NCBI GenBank assembly: GCA_032358165.1
Contig: JAALGY010000019.1
Coordinates: 930,001 to 994,000, forward strand
Origin: Diplosphaera chodatii
Lineage: Eukaryota; Chlorophyta; Trebouxiophyceae; Prasiolales; Stichococcaceae
DNA length: 64,000 nucleotides
Reading direction: 5' to 3'
The position numbers were made by a program, and so were the translations under genes. Each line of letters begins with the position of its first letter. Position 1 is the first letter of the stretch. Positions 1 through 11,842 of this stretch are shown here, in pieces. The notes under the pieces are model-generated. The model saw nothing but the letters and a program-made list of their open reading frames with translations, was not told the DNA's origin and did not search any database.

Positions 1-1912
1 TCATCACCTGCAGCCAGGACACAGAAGCAGGTGAGCGATGTGCTGAGAACACCAGGGTACCATCCCAGGACATGCCAGCCCACAGAGTCAGATGCGAACC
101 ACCTTCACCTGTATTCCAGATGGTGACAGCGGCCACAGCGGCAGGGCAGCCAGTGCGCACGAATGCCGCTGCGCTGGTGGCTCGGCCTGTCTCGCGTGCG
201 GTTGCACCAAGGCACACCTGTGAGAACCCCAGCACTGGTCAACGTGACAAACATGGCGGCCGACATCAACCAGCTTCACAGTCAGCACATCCGATGTTAC
301 GTGCCTGGATTGCATTCATGACGGCTGTCTTGCCGCTGCCATTGGTCCCCGAGATGAACACGATGTTGGGCCTGCATGGTCAGTTTGCAGTGTCAGTTGC
401 AGCGAGGCAAAGGCCGACAAATAGAATGGGGCATGCTTGCAGTCAGCAACTGCGGGCAAGGATGCCATTGGTAAGTGCGCACTTGAAGTCCATCTCGAAG
501 TGCTCGTGGCACATGAAGTTCTCGCAGTGAATCTTGGCAATGTGGCCGGCGCAGCCAATGCCCTGTTCTGGATCGGGCTGCTGCACTGGCCCGCTGTAAC
601 GAATCTCTGGCTCAAGCGCTGCTGCTGGCTGCGAGCCTGGCGGCAGCGGCGCATGCTGCCGCTGCGGCTGCGAGGGCCGATGCCCCTGGTCTGCCTGCTG
701 CTGCTGCTGGCCCCGCCTGGGCCGCCGTCCTGCTGTTGCATCAGTTCTGTTGCCACGGCGTGCGGGCTGCCGTGGCGGTGACTCGGTCTCCTCCTCCTCG
801 GCAGCAGTCAGCCGTGTCGCAGCAACTGCTGTACCAGTGGACTCAGGGGACTGCCCTGACGGCTCGGCTGTGCCTCCTGCGTTGCATTGCGCAGTGGGTC
901 ATCACCATGAATTTGAAGTGGTGCCTACCCAGACAGCAGAAACGAAGTTGCGGCTGCCATCGTGATGAACGTCAGGCGCACAGCAGATACCTGCTGCTCG
1001 GCGAGCACACTCTGCAGCCGCCTCCTCCACCTCCACCTCACTCGCCTTGCGCTTGCCGGCATTGATCTCTCGCCGCCGGGAGTCAAAAGCACGCAGCTCC
1101 TCGTCATGGTCACTGTCCTCCGCCATCGAGCCACCAGGGTTGATGCCATCGCTGTCTGGCGCAGCTGCTGCTGCAGCCCCATCCAGGTCAATCTGCTGGG
1201 CGCTCGAGTCTCCGCTGGCTGCCTCCGGGCTGCTGTGGCCGCCCTGCAGCTGCAGCCGCCGCTTCTTGCGCGTGAGGCTCATGGGCGTGCCCTTTCGCCG
1301 GTTGCCACCTCTCTGCTGTGGGGCCTGTGGCGTTCTTGGCGCCTGTAACTGTGTTGCGAGATGCTTCTTGCTGGCTGTGGCTTGGCTGCCGCCCTGAGCG
1401 CTGCCGCCAGTCTGCCGCTTGCCGCTGCTGCTGCGCTTAGCTGCCTGTGCCTTGTCCACCAATGTGGGCCTGCTGCTGGCTTGGAGCAAAGGCCGCTTGC
1501 GCTTAGGCGGTGAGGTGTGCTTCACAGGGGAGTCGTACCCGTGCTCCTGCAAGATTGTTGCCGCATCATCGGGCAGCTCCACCACCCGTGTCTTGCGTGG
1601 CTTGCAGAAGACCTCGTCCCAGGACAGATCTTCCTGGTCGCCGTCCTGCTCGTACCTTGCCCAGCCACACGAAAGTGTTCAATGTCACAGCGCGCAGGAG
1701 TGATGGTCACAAACTTGAGTTTGCCTGATCCATGAAGGCTTGGTACTGTTGCGCCCCACAAATGGTCACCTGATCTCTGCGTACAGACCGGGGTAGTCCT
1801 TGAGGTCGTCTACGATGTCTGTCACCTTAGCTCTGAACCACCCTGCATCCCAGGCTTCGCCGTTACCCTCGCCGGCCTCCCACCACCTCTCAATGACGGC
1901 GCCCCTGAACAC
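1..1912 (-). CDS. SMC6: SMC6-like SMC5/6 complex ATPase, N-terminal part with a long extension (partial)
   Basis: The coding part begins an SMC ATPase of the SMC5/6 DNA-repair complex. Walker A reads GTNGSGKTAV, preceded by HCENFMCHEHFEMDF and followed by CLGATARETGRATSAAAF, which matches the start of SMC6 rather than SMC1-5. Exons read on the minus strand are 1912-1770, 1655-991, 876-483, 371-305, 217-109 and 7-1, and the gene continues past the left edge. The first two exons hold a Tudor-like stretch (ERWWEAGEGNGEAWDAGWF, then YEQDGDQEDLSWDEVF) and a long Ser/Lys/Ala-rich disordered region. No in-frame Met lies between 876 and the SMC block, so translation must start upstream. The intron at 304-218 has a GC donor. 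The true start codon was not found; it may lie between 1912 and 2500. SMC6 identity is firm; the extension is inferred from splice phase. Confidence 0.8.
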
Positions 1913-2504
1913 CTGCAGCATCAGCTAGCTCTGCGTCGGCTGATGGCACAAAGCACCTAAGGTCACTGGTGTGAGTTCAAATGCCTGTCAAGGTGACCGT
2001 TCCTCACAAGGCGTGTCGTCAATAAGGTAGTATGCCTGCACCAGCGCATTTGGCGATATCCAACACTAACAAAGGTCACCTTTGCATCGGCAGCGCTGTC
2101 GGGGCGGTATAACCTCTTCACTTGCGGCATCTGGCTGGCCCATCTGCAGCTGCAGCGGTGTGATGCAGTGCAGCCTGAGTTGGCAGGTGGATATCACGCG
2201 TAAGAACCATGATGATGTGACCAAGCAACAGATATGTGGGCTGTGAAACGGTCAAACGCAGGAATGATCGCAGCACGCTGATGTGCTGCGCTCCCCGTGG
2301 GTGAAATCCAGGTGCAAATGGTGCAACTCCCGAAGCTCTGGATGCGTGCTGCATTTGCGAGCTCGAAATCCACAAAGATGCACAGTCGTGTGTTGCAGGA
2401 TGGATAGGCTTGATGATTTTGGTGCGCGTCACTGTGCAATGCATTCGGAGGCTACCGCACCCGCCATGTCCCGTTGAGGCCAGTGTCAAGGCAGGCACAA
2501 AGGA

Positions 2505-5500
2505 ATGGTCGAGCCATTTGAGTCTATCCAGTCAGGCCGTTTGGGCGGGCTGCAGCTGCCAAACTGCTTTCAACCCAGGTGAGCATCAGCTGCACGCTGC
2601 CGCACCTTCAGGCATACCTGCGCTTGCTTAGGGCTCGAGGTCCAATCGGGTGCGACACAACTGAAACGTGCTGACCTACAGGGTTGAGGCGCCTCAAGCC
2701 GTCTGCTCCCGCGAAGCCAGCCGCAGTGGTCGACAGGCACAGCCGCCTGCGCCATCGGGATGCATCCTGGCGGCGAGGCCACCCTGCCTCCAATGGGTGG
2801 CCCTGCAGGAGCTCACCGGCAAACACAAGTCAGCTCAGATGTGATGTTGGAAATGATGCTCTGCAGCTGTCACGCTGTGCCGCTTGGCAGGACAAGTGCA
2901 TGGGCTGCAGCCCAGTGGCATACACCTGCGCAATCGGTTGCAGGCCGCGTGCAGCGCAGGATGCTGCATTCGAGGCCGTCATGCACCAGCTCAGCGATGA
3001 CGCACTCACCAGCTCCCTGCTGCGGCCGCTGTTGGCAGAGGAGCTGGGTGCCCGCGGTCTGCAGTCAGCCACGGCATGCAGCGGCAGCCGCCTTGTGGCT
3101 TGTACAGCAGAATCGGCGGGTGGCAGAACCCTCGATGACGAACATCAAGTATGTGCATGGCAACAGCATGCTCCCTGCAGACTCGTTGTACAGCTGAAGC
3201 CCTTCGGAATGCTGCAGGTCGCAGACACGCTTGCTTGCTCGCAGGTGCTTGTGTTGTATTCCACAGGCGCCATCAGGCATCAAGTCGCCCTAGCTGCCCT
3301 GAGCAGACCTGGAACCAGTCACTCATCACAAGCGAGCAGGCTCCAGGTATGCGCATGTGTACACGTGTGCGCGAAGTGCGCTTGCTCTGTCTGATGCAAT
3401 GTTTGCATAGCTGTTTGACCAATATGGCAAATCTGACGGGATATGGTGTTGATGCTAGTCTGTGGGTATCAGCGTCGTTGACATCGCGCATCAGAGCATC
3501 CAGGAGCTGCAGCTGATGCAGCAGGCCGCGGCTGCCAGCAGAAGTCCTTCAGTGCCAGGACTGGTGGCTGTACGTTGCACCTGCTGCCTGGCAGTGCTGC
3601 AGCTTTGTCCGCCGACACAACAGTGCGTTTTCACCGACCCTTGGGACGCTTTGCGCCAGGAGTCGGTGTGTGACCCACAGTGCTTATCGTGCACGGTATG
3701 TTGCCTGCATTCGATGCCCTGCTTGTGTGCTGCTGATTTCTGCGCTGGCTGAAGTGCAGGGGTGACCTCTGGACCCTGAAACCCCTTGCGCTGCAGCGCA
3801 CCAGACTCCGGACACTGCACATGACCTGGAGCCGCGCAGTTGCACACGAGCTGGTGTATGGCCTCGAGGATGGCTCCCTGCACTTGATGCGAGTCAGTAC
3901 AGACACAACAAGCAGCCCAGCGAGTGCCTCATGGCAAGAAGCTCAGGTGCAGATCCAATTGCCTCAGCTAAGGTGAACACATGGGCAAGAACATGGCTTC
4001 CACCCAGCTGCATACTGCCCAGGCTCATTGTGCAGGTCTTGCTGCGCAGTGCCACTGCGTCCTGCCAGCTGGCCAATTGGGTCCACACTGGGTCAGCGGG
4101 AGTCGCCTCACCGCTGCCTTTGCACCGCACCCCAGGCAGCTGCTGCTGGGCGCCGGCCCCAACCTGCTAGGCTGCAGCATCGGTGCGCCAGGCCAGCCGG
4201 CGCCTCCAGCAGAGGTTCTGCACACCAGGACGGATCACAGCTCCTTCGTTGCGCTCGCTACAGCCGATGAGGTGAGCACTTATGTTGGACCCAGAGTGTA
4301 CAAGCCTCCCATTCGAGGGTCAACAGCGCTGCTTTGCAGTGCAGAGGTTATGAGTTAGCATACCAGGACTCATCTCTCCAAGAAATGTAATGGCACTCCC
4401 ACACAACCTGCAGGCTAAACAGGATCGGGATGCTGCCAACCTGCTGGCTGCCTTGACCGAGCGGCATGTGTTGCTGTTTGACGTGCGGCGTCCGGCGCAG
4501 CCCCTCCTGCAGTGGCCGCACGGGCTAGCCGCTGCACGCCCGCAGCAGCTGAGCCTCTTCTGCCGGTCAGGCGCTGATGGGGTCAGTTTGCTGCGCGTTG
4601 TCAGCGTACACTGGTGGGGCACAAGCTGTGGCAAAAAAATTCTGTGCATGGCAGAAAGAGTAGGCTTGGGAGTCGGTTGAGAGAAGCTGGCAATTCCTTT
4701 AGCAGGCGGCGGCTGAAGGGCCAGTTGAAGCTGTGCCACTGCACGGCCGCATTGTGGTGGCCAGCCTGGGCGCAGGGGACGCAGTGCTCTTCCCGTTCAC
4801 CCTGCGCCGGTCAGCTGTTGCGCTGCTCGCAAGCCCTCAGGAATCCACCGCAGCCGCGCAGCGCAGCCGCCGGCGTGAGGGCGCCGCACAGCAGGGCTTC
4901 CGCGGCAAGCTACTGCTAGGTGTGGCCGTGCTGTTGGACCACCCTGATCCAACTCATCTGGTTTCCTGGCACCCACATCACCTGGCTCCGCTGGAACCCT
5001 GCACATCTGTTGCACCCAGCCTGAGGCTTGAGGTGATCATGCATCAGTCTGGCCGCAGTGAAGTGGTGCTGCGAGGCTTGCACTGGCCGACAACAGCTCT
5101 CTGCGATGCAGAGGGTGCCTCTGAGCCCGGCACCAGGCGCAGCAGTTTTTCAGTGGCGGAGGAGCCAGCAGTCGGATGGCGGCCGCTGCTTGGCGTGGTC
5201 GCAGCAGCAGATGGGCTACCAAGGCGTCTGGCATTGCCACTGGGGGTGCGGCCGCGCTCCGCCGCTGCCGCCCCCGCCGAGCAGCACCCTCCGGCGCAGG
5301 TCCACCCTGGAGTGTACCCCGCTGTGGTCAGCGGGGCCGCAGCACCAGATGATGACACCGCACTCGCGGCGCTGCACCCAAGTATGCCGTGGCCCGACCT
5401 GCAGCATGCGCCGGATCTGCAGGTGACCCACCTGCCGAGTTGCTATCCAGCATCGGCGTTGCAGCTCTTGCTTCGTGAGGCATGTGATGACCCTGCTGAC

Positions 5501-7853
5501 TTGAGGACCTGCCAGGCATGGCTTAGTGTGCCGGCCATACGCAGGGCTTCACCGTCGTGCCACTGTGCAACGCGGCCAGTGCCAGCAGTGCAACAGACGC
5601 GCTCCTGCTGAGGTGTCTGAGATCATGCAGCACAGTCTACATACGCCACTTTGCCTGTCCAACAACAACTGAATCATAGAACAGTCGGAAGCTTTACCGG
5701 ACGAACTGGTGCACTCGCAGACTGAACTTTCTGGGAGACCTCTTCGTCGATGACTGTGGACTCTTCAGCCGGCAGTTGCCATATGCGCGCAGCAATGGAT
5801 CCATGCATGGCGGCGGCCTTCAGTTCATTGATGCGCAGTGGCAGCAGCAGCAGTCAGATGGCAGCTACAAGCACCTTGCCAGTGCAGAGGAGGTGTGCTG
5901 CTTACCCCTTTAAGTCAGTGGCAACCTCCAATAACTGCAATCTGCTGCGCCATGCCCTGGAACACATGTCAGCTGGAAAAGACTGCACTTTCAAGCTGCG
6001 CAGTTCTTAGCATCTGACCTCTGCAGCAGCCTTTTGGGCAGGTTACCAGCAGCAGGATGGGCACGGCCACCAGCAATGACGGCAGGGAAGCAGCGCAGGA
6101 GGAGTGGCAGCCCAAGCGACAGAAGGGCCGTGGTCAGATCAGGCAGCGAGGCTCAACCAGGTGCATATGCTGCAGTGCACCACCTCAGTGCTGTGGAATG
6201 CAATCGCAAGGGTGGCACTGCATTTGGTGCTGAAGTTGCCTGTCATGAACGAGGCGGGCTTGTGTCACGTCTTTGGGACTGCACCCGCTCGTGCTTGCAG
6301 GCGGTTGAAGAATGGCACGTATTGCATGCCCATCACCGCTGTACATGCAGCTGTGTCCACGGCCGTGGCCTTGCATGCTGCACAGCGCGCGCCCAAGCTG
6401 GCAGCTGCCTCCGAGGGACAGCTTCCGCACTCTGTACCCAGCTCTGTTGAAGACGCGGCAGCAGCCACCATTGCGGCTGCTGCATTGGCTCTGCCTGGGG
6501 GCATAGCTGAAGTGTCTGTCACTCAGGCGACACATGCGCTGAAGGCTGTGCTAGAGGCGGCTGCTGTCGCGCTGACAGATCAAGAGCTGACAGCCAGGTG
6601 GCGGGCCCAGATGCCAGTGGACCTGCTCGACGCTGATGGCAGTGATGAAGACATGTTTACTGGACAGGTGTGCAACACTTTGCAGCACGGGTAAGCACTG
6701 TGTTTGACTGTTGCCGCAGTGCCTGCATTCGGCAGCCTGCGGTGCAGGCGAAGAAGGCATCCACTACACTGCATACACATACACTTCAGAATTTGCTTCC
6801 TGCTTGCAGCCCCAGGCAATAGGTGCCAGTGTGCCGCACAGCAGTCGAACAGCTGCTGCACCGTCGCTATCAGCCAGTACACGCCAGGCACGCCTGTCAG
6901 CTGCAGTGCAGCACACAGCCGCCGCAGCAGGCGGCGGCAGCAGTGAAGCTGACAGGGACCAGCTGCAGGCCTTCAGAGCGCAGGTCGCGGAGCATCTTCG
7001 GAATCAGTCGACATTGCAAGGTGACTGTGAGCAGACCCTTTCAGCCCTGATGCGACTGATCGATATACCTAAGTGCAATGCACATTCATCTCCATTTGGC
7101 ATTGCACGTGCTGTGCAGCCTGGGGTTGGCGGATGCTGCAATTGCCGCCGCTTATGCCGCTGAAGGTGGATGGGTGTGCCGGTGAAAGAGCACCATCAGA
7201 CCCTGGCTCTACTAGGTGATCATCTGGTCAAGATTGTTAACACTGTGCATGCAGTGTCCGATGACCATCATCCAGATCATCCAGATGATCTGTTACTACA
7301 GCTCTAGGGCCCGCCGCCCGCTGCAGGGGCCAGCAAGCCGGTGGTGTCATGTATCCTGTGGCGGTGGACGCTGCTGCTGAGGGCGGCGACTTTCTGCAGC
7401 ACCGGAGAGTCCCCCTGCGAATGGACAACATGGTGCACCAGGTGCGCCTCCAGTAGTGACGTGCCGCACAGGATTGACTGATGCCGCACACATGTCAATG
7501 CACAATTGTCTGTCAATCAGTCAAAGGTGGGGAGCTGTCTGCAGGATGAGCTGAGCTCTGATGCAGCTATGCTGCTAGACAAGCTAACGGCAGCATGGCA
7601 GGTTCGGGCAGGCAGCATCAGCAACGGCCTTTCAGCTGCTATGCCCGATTCGGTTGCAGCCAGCCGTCGTGCCCGCACAGACGTGCCAGCGACATTGGTG
7701 AGACCGCTGCGACGCGCTGCAGCGCAACAGGCCAGTCAACAGGGGACAGATACTGCGACTAACCTGCCGGCTAGTACAGCGCGACATGCAACACAGTTTC
7801 CGCGCCCACTCAAACGCCGTGCAATAACACGCTTATCTCAGGAGGGCTTCTGA
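2505..7853 (+). CDS. TAF1C/RRN6-like subunit of the RNA polymerase I selectivity factor
   Basis: Probably the beta-propeller subunit of the SL1/core factor that places RNA polymerase I on rDNA promoters. Many exons read in one direction. The best family blocks are LVYGLEDGSLHLMRV (about 3850), AFAPHPRQLLLGAGPNLLG (about 4110), LTERHVLLFDVRRPAQPLLQ (about 4455), HGRIVVASLGAGDAVLFPF (about 4745) and GFTVVPLCNAA (5547) joined to RLNFLGDLFVDDCGLFSRQL (about 5722). The join from 5420 to 5547 (phase 0) and from about 5608 to 5722 (AG plus A) keeps the frame. The C-terminal half (6020-7853) is Ala/Gln-rich, as in other family members. The start at 2505 is the first ATG after an in-frame stop. A split into two genes near 6 kb cannot be excluded. 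It is transcribed divergently from the SMC6-like gene. Confidence 0.65.
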
Positions 7854-7959
7854 GATATCGATGAAGAAGAGAAAGAAGAGGTGTTCAGGACGTCAAACCG
7901 CATTGTGTTCTGGCAATATGCACAAAGTTTATATATTGGTGGTTTTGGACGTTGGTGGT

Positions 7960-7964
7960 TTACA
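7960..7964 (-). terminator. TGTAA poly(A) signal for the LUC7-like gene
   Basis: TGTAA on the minus strand about 130 bases after the LUC7 stop. TGTAA is the usual chlorophyte polyadenylation signal. It is a short motif, so chance occurrence is possible. Confidence 0.35.
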
Positions 7965-8091
7965 GATCTTGAATATGTCGCTGCCGCCCAGGCAGGTGGT
8001 AGTAGTGGAGCCCTAGTGCAATCAGCAGATGGGAACACAGAGCAAAGCTTTCCATGAACCAAGCCAAAACCAGGTTGGTGCGACAGGCCAC

Positions 8092-10371
8092 TCATCGGTA
8101 TGCCCTATCCCGCTCGCGGTCGCGATGGGAGTCACGATCCCTACCCCTGTCCCTATCCCTGTCTCGACTGCAGTGGCAGAAGGAAGAGCACTTGGTCAGC
8201 TTTCAATAGTGCAAATGGCCGCATGATTGACGGTGTGTCAAGCAGCAGAGATCGTGTTGCGGTATCAATATCATGCCTGCAGTCAGGTAACACACCTTCT
8301 GTCATGGCCCCGGCTCCTCTCGCGGCTGCGGCTGCGCTCCCTCCGCCCAGATGACCTGTGGCGGTCGTCTGGTCTGTGCCTGCAGTACAGTGACACGTGT
8401 GTCAGTCCCAGGACGGCACACTGCAATCGTCACAGGAAAGCTCCCTTCTGGACTCACGAATCAACAGCACCGATGGCATTCTCCCCCGCATGGTCGCGGC
8501 ACCACCACAGCCCGCAGGGATTAATCGCATCGGCACAGCAAAAGCATGCATGTCCGAGTCGTCCCCACCTGTCTGCATCCCGGTCCCGTGGCCTGTCTGA
8601 GTCCCGGCGGCGGTCACGGTCACGGTCGCGCTCACGGTCTGCGGACCGAGACGAGCGCGGCATGCCCTCCGTCTCGCGTTTTTGCAGGATCTCCTTCAGC
8701 TCCTTGTACCTCTCGTGTGTCTTTAGCCATGCCCTGATTGCATGCACGCATCCGTCAGCTCTCAGGCACACTTGGCAAATCTAGCACTTCAATGGACATG
8801 CGGAACAGGATCATCACATGATCCAGGCATATGTACATCAGCAGCAAGGCTGCGAGTACATACTTGTAGTTCTTCCCGCTGAGATGGTCCCGCACGCGCG
8901 TTTCCTCGTTGTTGACAATGACTGCGCTGATCTGCATTTACAGTGCGCTTCGTCACTGCTGCTTGCTGGTGGCAGCACCACTTGAACAACCACATAGTGG
9001 GCGGCATGAGCAACCGGTGCTGTAGACATGCAGAAGATGCCCAGAGTCTTGCTGCAACCGCACCTCACAGACATACTGCTGCGACCCTGTGCGTTTGGCG
9101 GCGCGCTCTGCCGCCTCTTTCTCCAGATTGGCCTTTTGGCTCTGCATGGCAATCCCAGCTGTGACATTAAACAGTGGCCAGGCAAATTCATGAGCAGCAT
9201 ACCTGCTAAAGAATACTACTCGCACCTTCAGAGTATCGGCTTGGGCGGCGGCGGCGACGGAGCCATCAACATCGCCATCCTCGCCCAGCTTTTCTGACTG
9301 CCGCACCAGCTCTGCGATCTTTGTCGTCAGCATGTTGATGTTTGTCTGCACAGTGCAAGCGTCACTTGTGAGCCCCAAGCACATTGTGCCTCGAATGTCT
9401 CCTCATGGTGCATGATCCTTGTGCTCTACTTTGCAATGGTGCACAGCCCCAAACCCCAAAGCTTGTAAAGAGCAAGGTGGTGAGGAGGCTGAGGAGGCAG
9501 CGGCTGTTTGCACCTTGGCTGCGGCGGGGCGGCGGAGCTGCTGCAGGGTGGGAGGCGACGCACCTGCTCGGAAGACACCAGCACCGGGATCTCATTCTGC
9601 GCGAGGCGCTGCTCGTTGCGCTGGATCTTGCGCCGCAGGTCGTCCATCATGCCGTCCATGAAGCGCTTGAGCTGCTTCTCGTAGCCGAAGCGGTCCTTCT
9701 CCCGTTCGTCCAAAGCATCCCACTGTGCACGATAAGCCCATGCATGAGGCTCCTCCACTGTGCCTCTAGCACTAGCACTATTGGTCTAGCTTCAATGGCC
9801 GCAAGGGCTAGCAGTGCGATGCAGTTGCTGAGGCAATGCTGGGCGACTGCAGCTTATAAGAGGAAAGAGAACATGTGAAGATGGCAGACGCGGAGTGTGT
9901 GGGTGAACTTGAACAGCTCAGATCGGGGCCAGTCTGACCTGCGCTTTGGCCGCTTCGTCATGGTCCAGTGTGCAGGTCCCATAGTCATGCTTGGTGCGTT
10001 GAAACTCCTCGGCTGGACAAAACCCCAGCAGGTAATTCTTGCACAGCTTGGGGTCGTCCAGTCGCCGTGGCGGCCTGCACACGCGCATGATGGATCCAGC
10101 ATATGAACAGCGCCCCCTGACGATGGCAGACATGCGCCCGGCACCCTTAATGCAGCAACGCACAACGCGCAAACGCACTTTGGTTTGTTCCTCTCCTCTG
10201 CTGGCAGATCCCTGTGCCCAACCAAGTGCAAGGTCGCGGGTCAGCCTCCTGTCGCTTGCTGTGCGCCGTAGATGCCATCACATGCAGTGGTTGACAGGGT
10301 ATGCATGCACGGCACACACACCTGTCTGCACCCATCAATGCATCCAATGCCTCGCGCATAGCATCTGCCAT
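8092..10371 (-). CDS. LUC7L: LUC7-like U1 snRNP splicing factor
   Basis: LUC7 proteins bind U1 snRNP and help choose 5' splice sites. The N-terminus reads MADAMREALDALMGADR, equivalent to the conserved LUC7 start, and the next exon gives the first CCCH finger, LCKNYLLGFCPAEEFQRTKH (about 10060-9970). Further exons encode the helical region, FGYEKQLKRFMDGMMDDLRR (about 9690) and TNINMLTTKIAELVRQSEKL (about 9350), then an RS tail made of RD/RS/RE repeats (8640-8092) ending RERDRAYR. The stop lies at 8094-8092. An ATG three codons upstream (10380) is also possible. Several introns fall inside the RS tail. The gene converges on the TAF1C-like gene with only 238 bases between stops. Confidence 0.88.
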
Positions 10372-10892
10372 GTTGGCCACTGCCGCGAAGCCCCCTTCCT
10401 CAAGTTGATTTCGGAATGGTCGACTGCCTGATCAACTCTGCGGTACCTGGCGGCCGCAGGCCAGCCAATGCAGTTGGATTGCACGACAATAGATGCAAGA
10501 CAACGAACGAGGCATGCACGTGGAATGTATGCAGTGTGCCGAGCGGAGCCCCCGCCTTAGCATGTTAGCAAGGGGGAAAATGTCTGCAGATCGCCAGCGA
10601 GTTTTGCCATGGGGATGGAGCAAGTGCCTTACTGCATCAGTTCCATTTCGCGCTTGCACTGCGCAGCACCCTGCATTCAGCCGTTGCAAGGTGTGGCACA
10701 CCGGCTGCGGAGGACAAGTAGAGGCGAAACTGACATTGCAGCGGTGCGCGCCAGTATTTGGGGTGCAGCACAGCAAACATGTCAGGTGACTTGTCCGCTT
10801 TGCAGTACTGCACGCCACAAGACCTCGTTTGGTTCAGTCATGTTTGCTGGCGCTCAGTCAGGAGGTGGCTGACATCATTCGCAGGTTCTGTG
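10372..10892. promoter_or_regulatory. Divergent promoter region between LUC7-like and ZNHIT1-like genes
   Basis: About 520 bases between two start codons that point away from each other. I see no conserved element beyond general GC-rich sequence; the reading frames here are short and lack family features. Confidence 0.4.
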
Positions 10893-11842
10893 ATGGCGAG
10901 GCGTGGCGCCCGTGCCCGGAAAATCAACAAGAGCCTTGGCGTCGTCAGCGAGGTGGACCAGCAGCAGGTGTGTTACTGTCTGCTTCCCACTGCACGTTCG
11001 TACTGATTGAGTATTGGAAAGCCACAGCCACTTCAGATGCATTTCATGTCCCACCGGCCCCATTTGCACAGGCGGTGGCAGCACGGCTGGAGGCGCTCGA
11101 AAACGATGCGGCTGCGCCGGATGCGGCAGCTGGCGGGAGCGACGACGAGTTCGTGCTGCCAGCAGACTCCGATGCCGAGGAGGCGATGCAGTTCGGGCCG
11201 GCCAGCGGCAAAAGGCGGAAGGGGCAGAAGGGCGGTGGTGGAGGGAAGCGAAAGACGCGCGGCATGGCAGCCGAGCGCACCGGCAGCCGTGGCAACGCCC
11301 GCAGCTTTGCAGCGCTGTTAGAAGATGTGAGTCTGGCACACCAGCCTTGTGTCGGTGCTGCAACCATGGTGAATCTTGGCTCCACCTGGACCCTGCAGAT
11401 AGCCATGGTGCCTGAAGTGTGCCTTCGAGATGGCTGTCCAGTTGATGCAGCCACGGCATACTGGCTCTTATGCTTCAGCCTGTGTACATGCTTGCAGGCT
11501 GGCCTGGAGGACCTGCCGCCAGATGTGCCATCGTACCTCACGGCAGCTGTTGGGCCGCCAACCACTGCCAGCCCGCGCAAGTTCTGCTCCGTCTGCGGCG
11601 ACATTGCAGGGTGCAGTCCCGACCCAACAACCGCTCAGCATCGCGTTTCTTGTCGTTGGCGTAATGCTTTGACCATGTGCATGGTCTTTCGACCCTTACA
11701 GCTGCTGACAACGGGTCCGATTATGTCAGCACCTCGTCATGCATGCTGCAGGTACAAGTGCATCAGATGCGCTTCGCGTTTCTGCTCCAAGAAGTGCCTG
11801 GGTGTGCATACGGAGACACGCTGCCTGAAGTTTCTGGCCTGA
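10893..11842 (+). CDS. SWC6: ZNHIT1/SWC6-like HIT zinc-finger subunit of SWR1 complex
   Basis: Subunit of the SWR1 chromatin remodeller that deposits H2A.Z. Four exons with agreeing phases: 10893-10967, 11072-11326, 11498-11610 and 11752-11842. The protein starts MARRGARARKINKSLGV, then has ARLEALENDAA, an acidic and Lys/Arg-rich middle, LEDLPPDVPSYLTAAVGPP, and a C-terminal HIT finger with cysteine pairs in FCSVCGDIAG, YKCIRC, FCSKKC and HTETRCLKFLA. This order and the exact C-terminal ending match plant SWC6 and animal ZNHIT1. Exon 3 ends GG and exon 4 begins G, which gives the glycine before YKC. Length (about 177 residues) is normal for the family. Confidence 0.92.
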
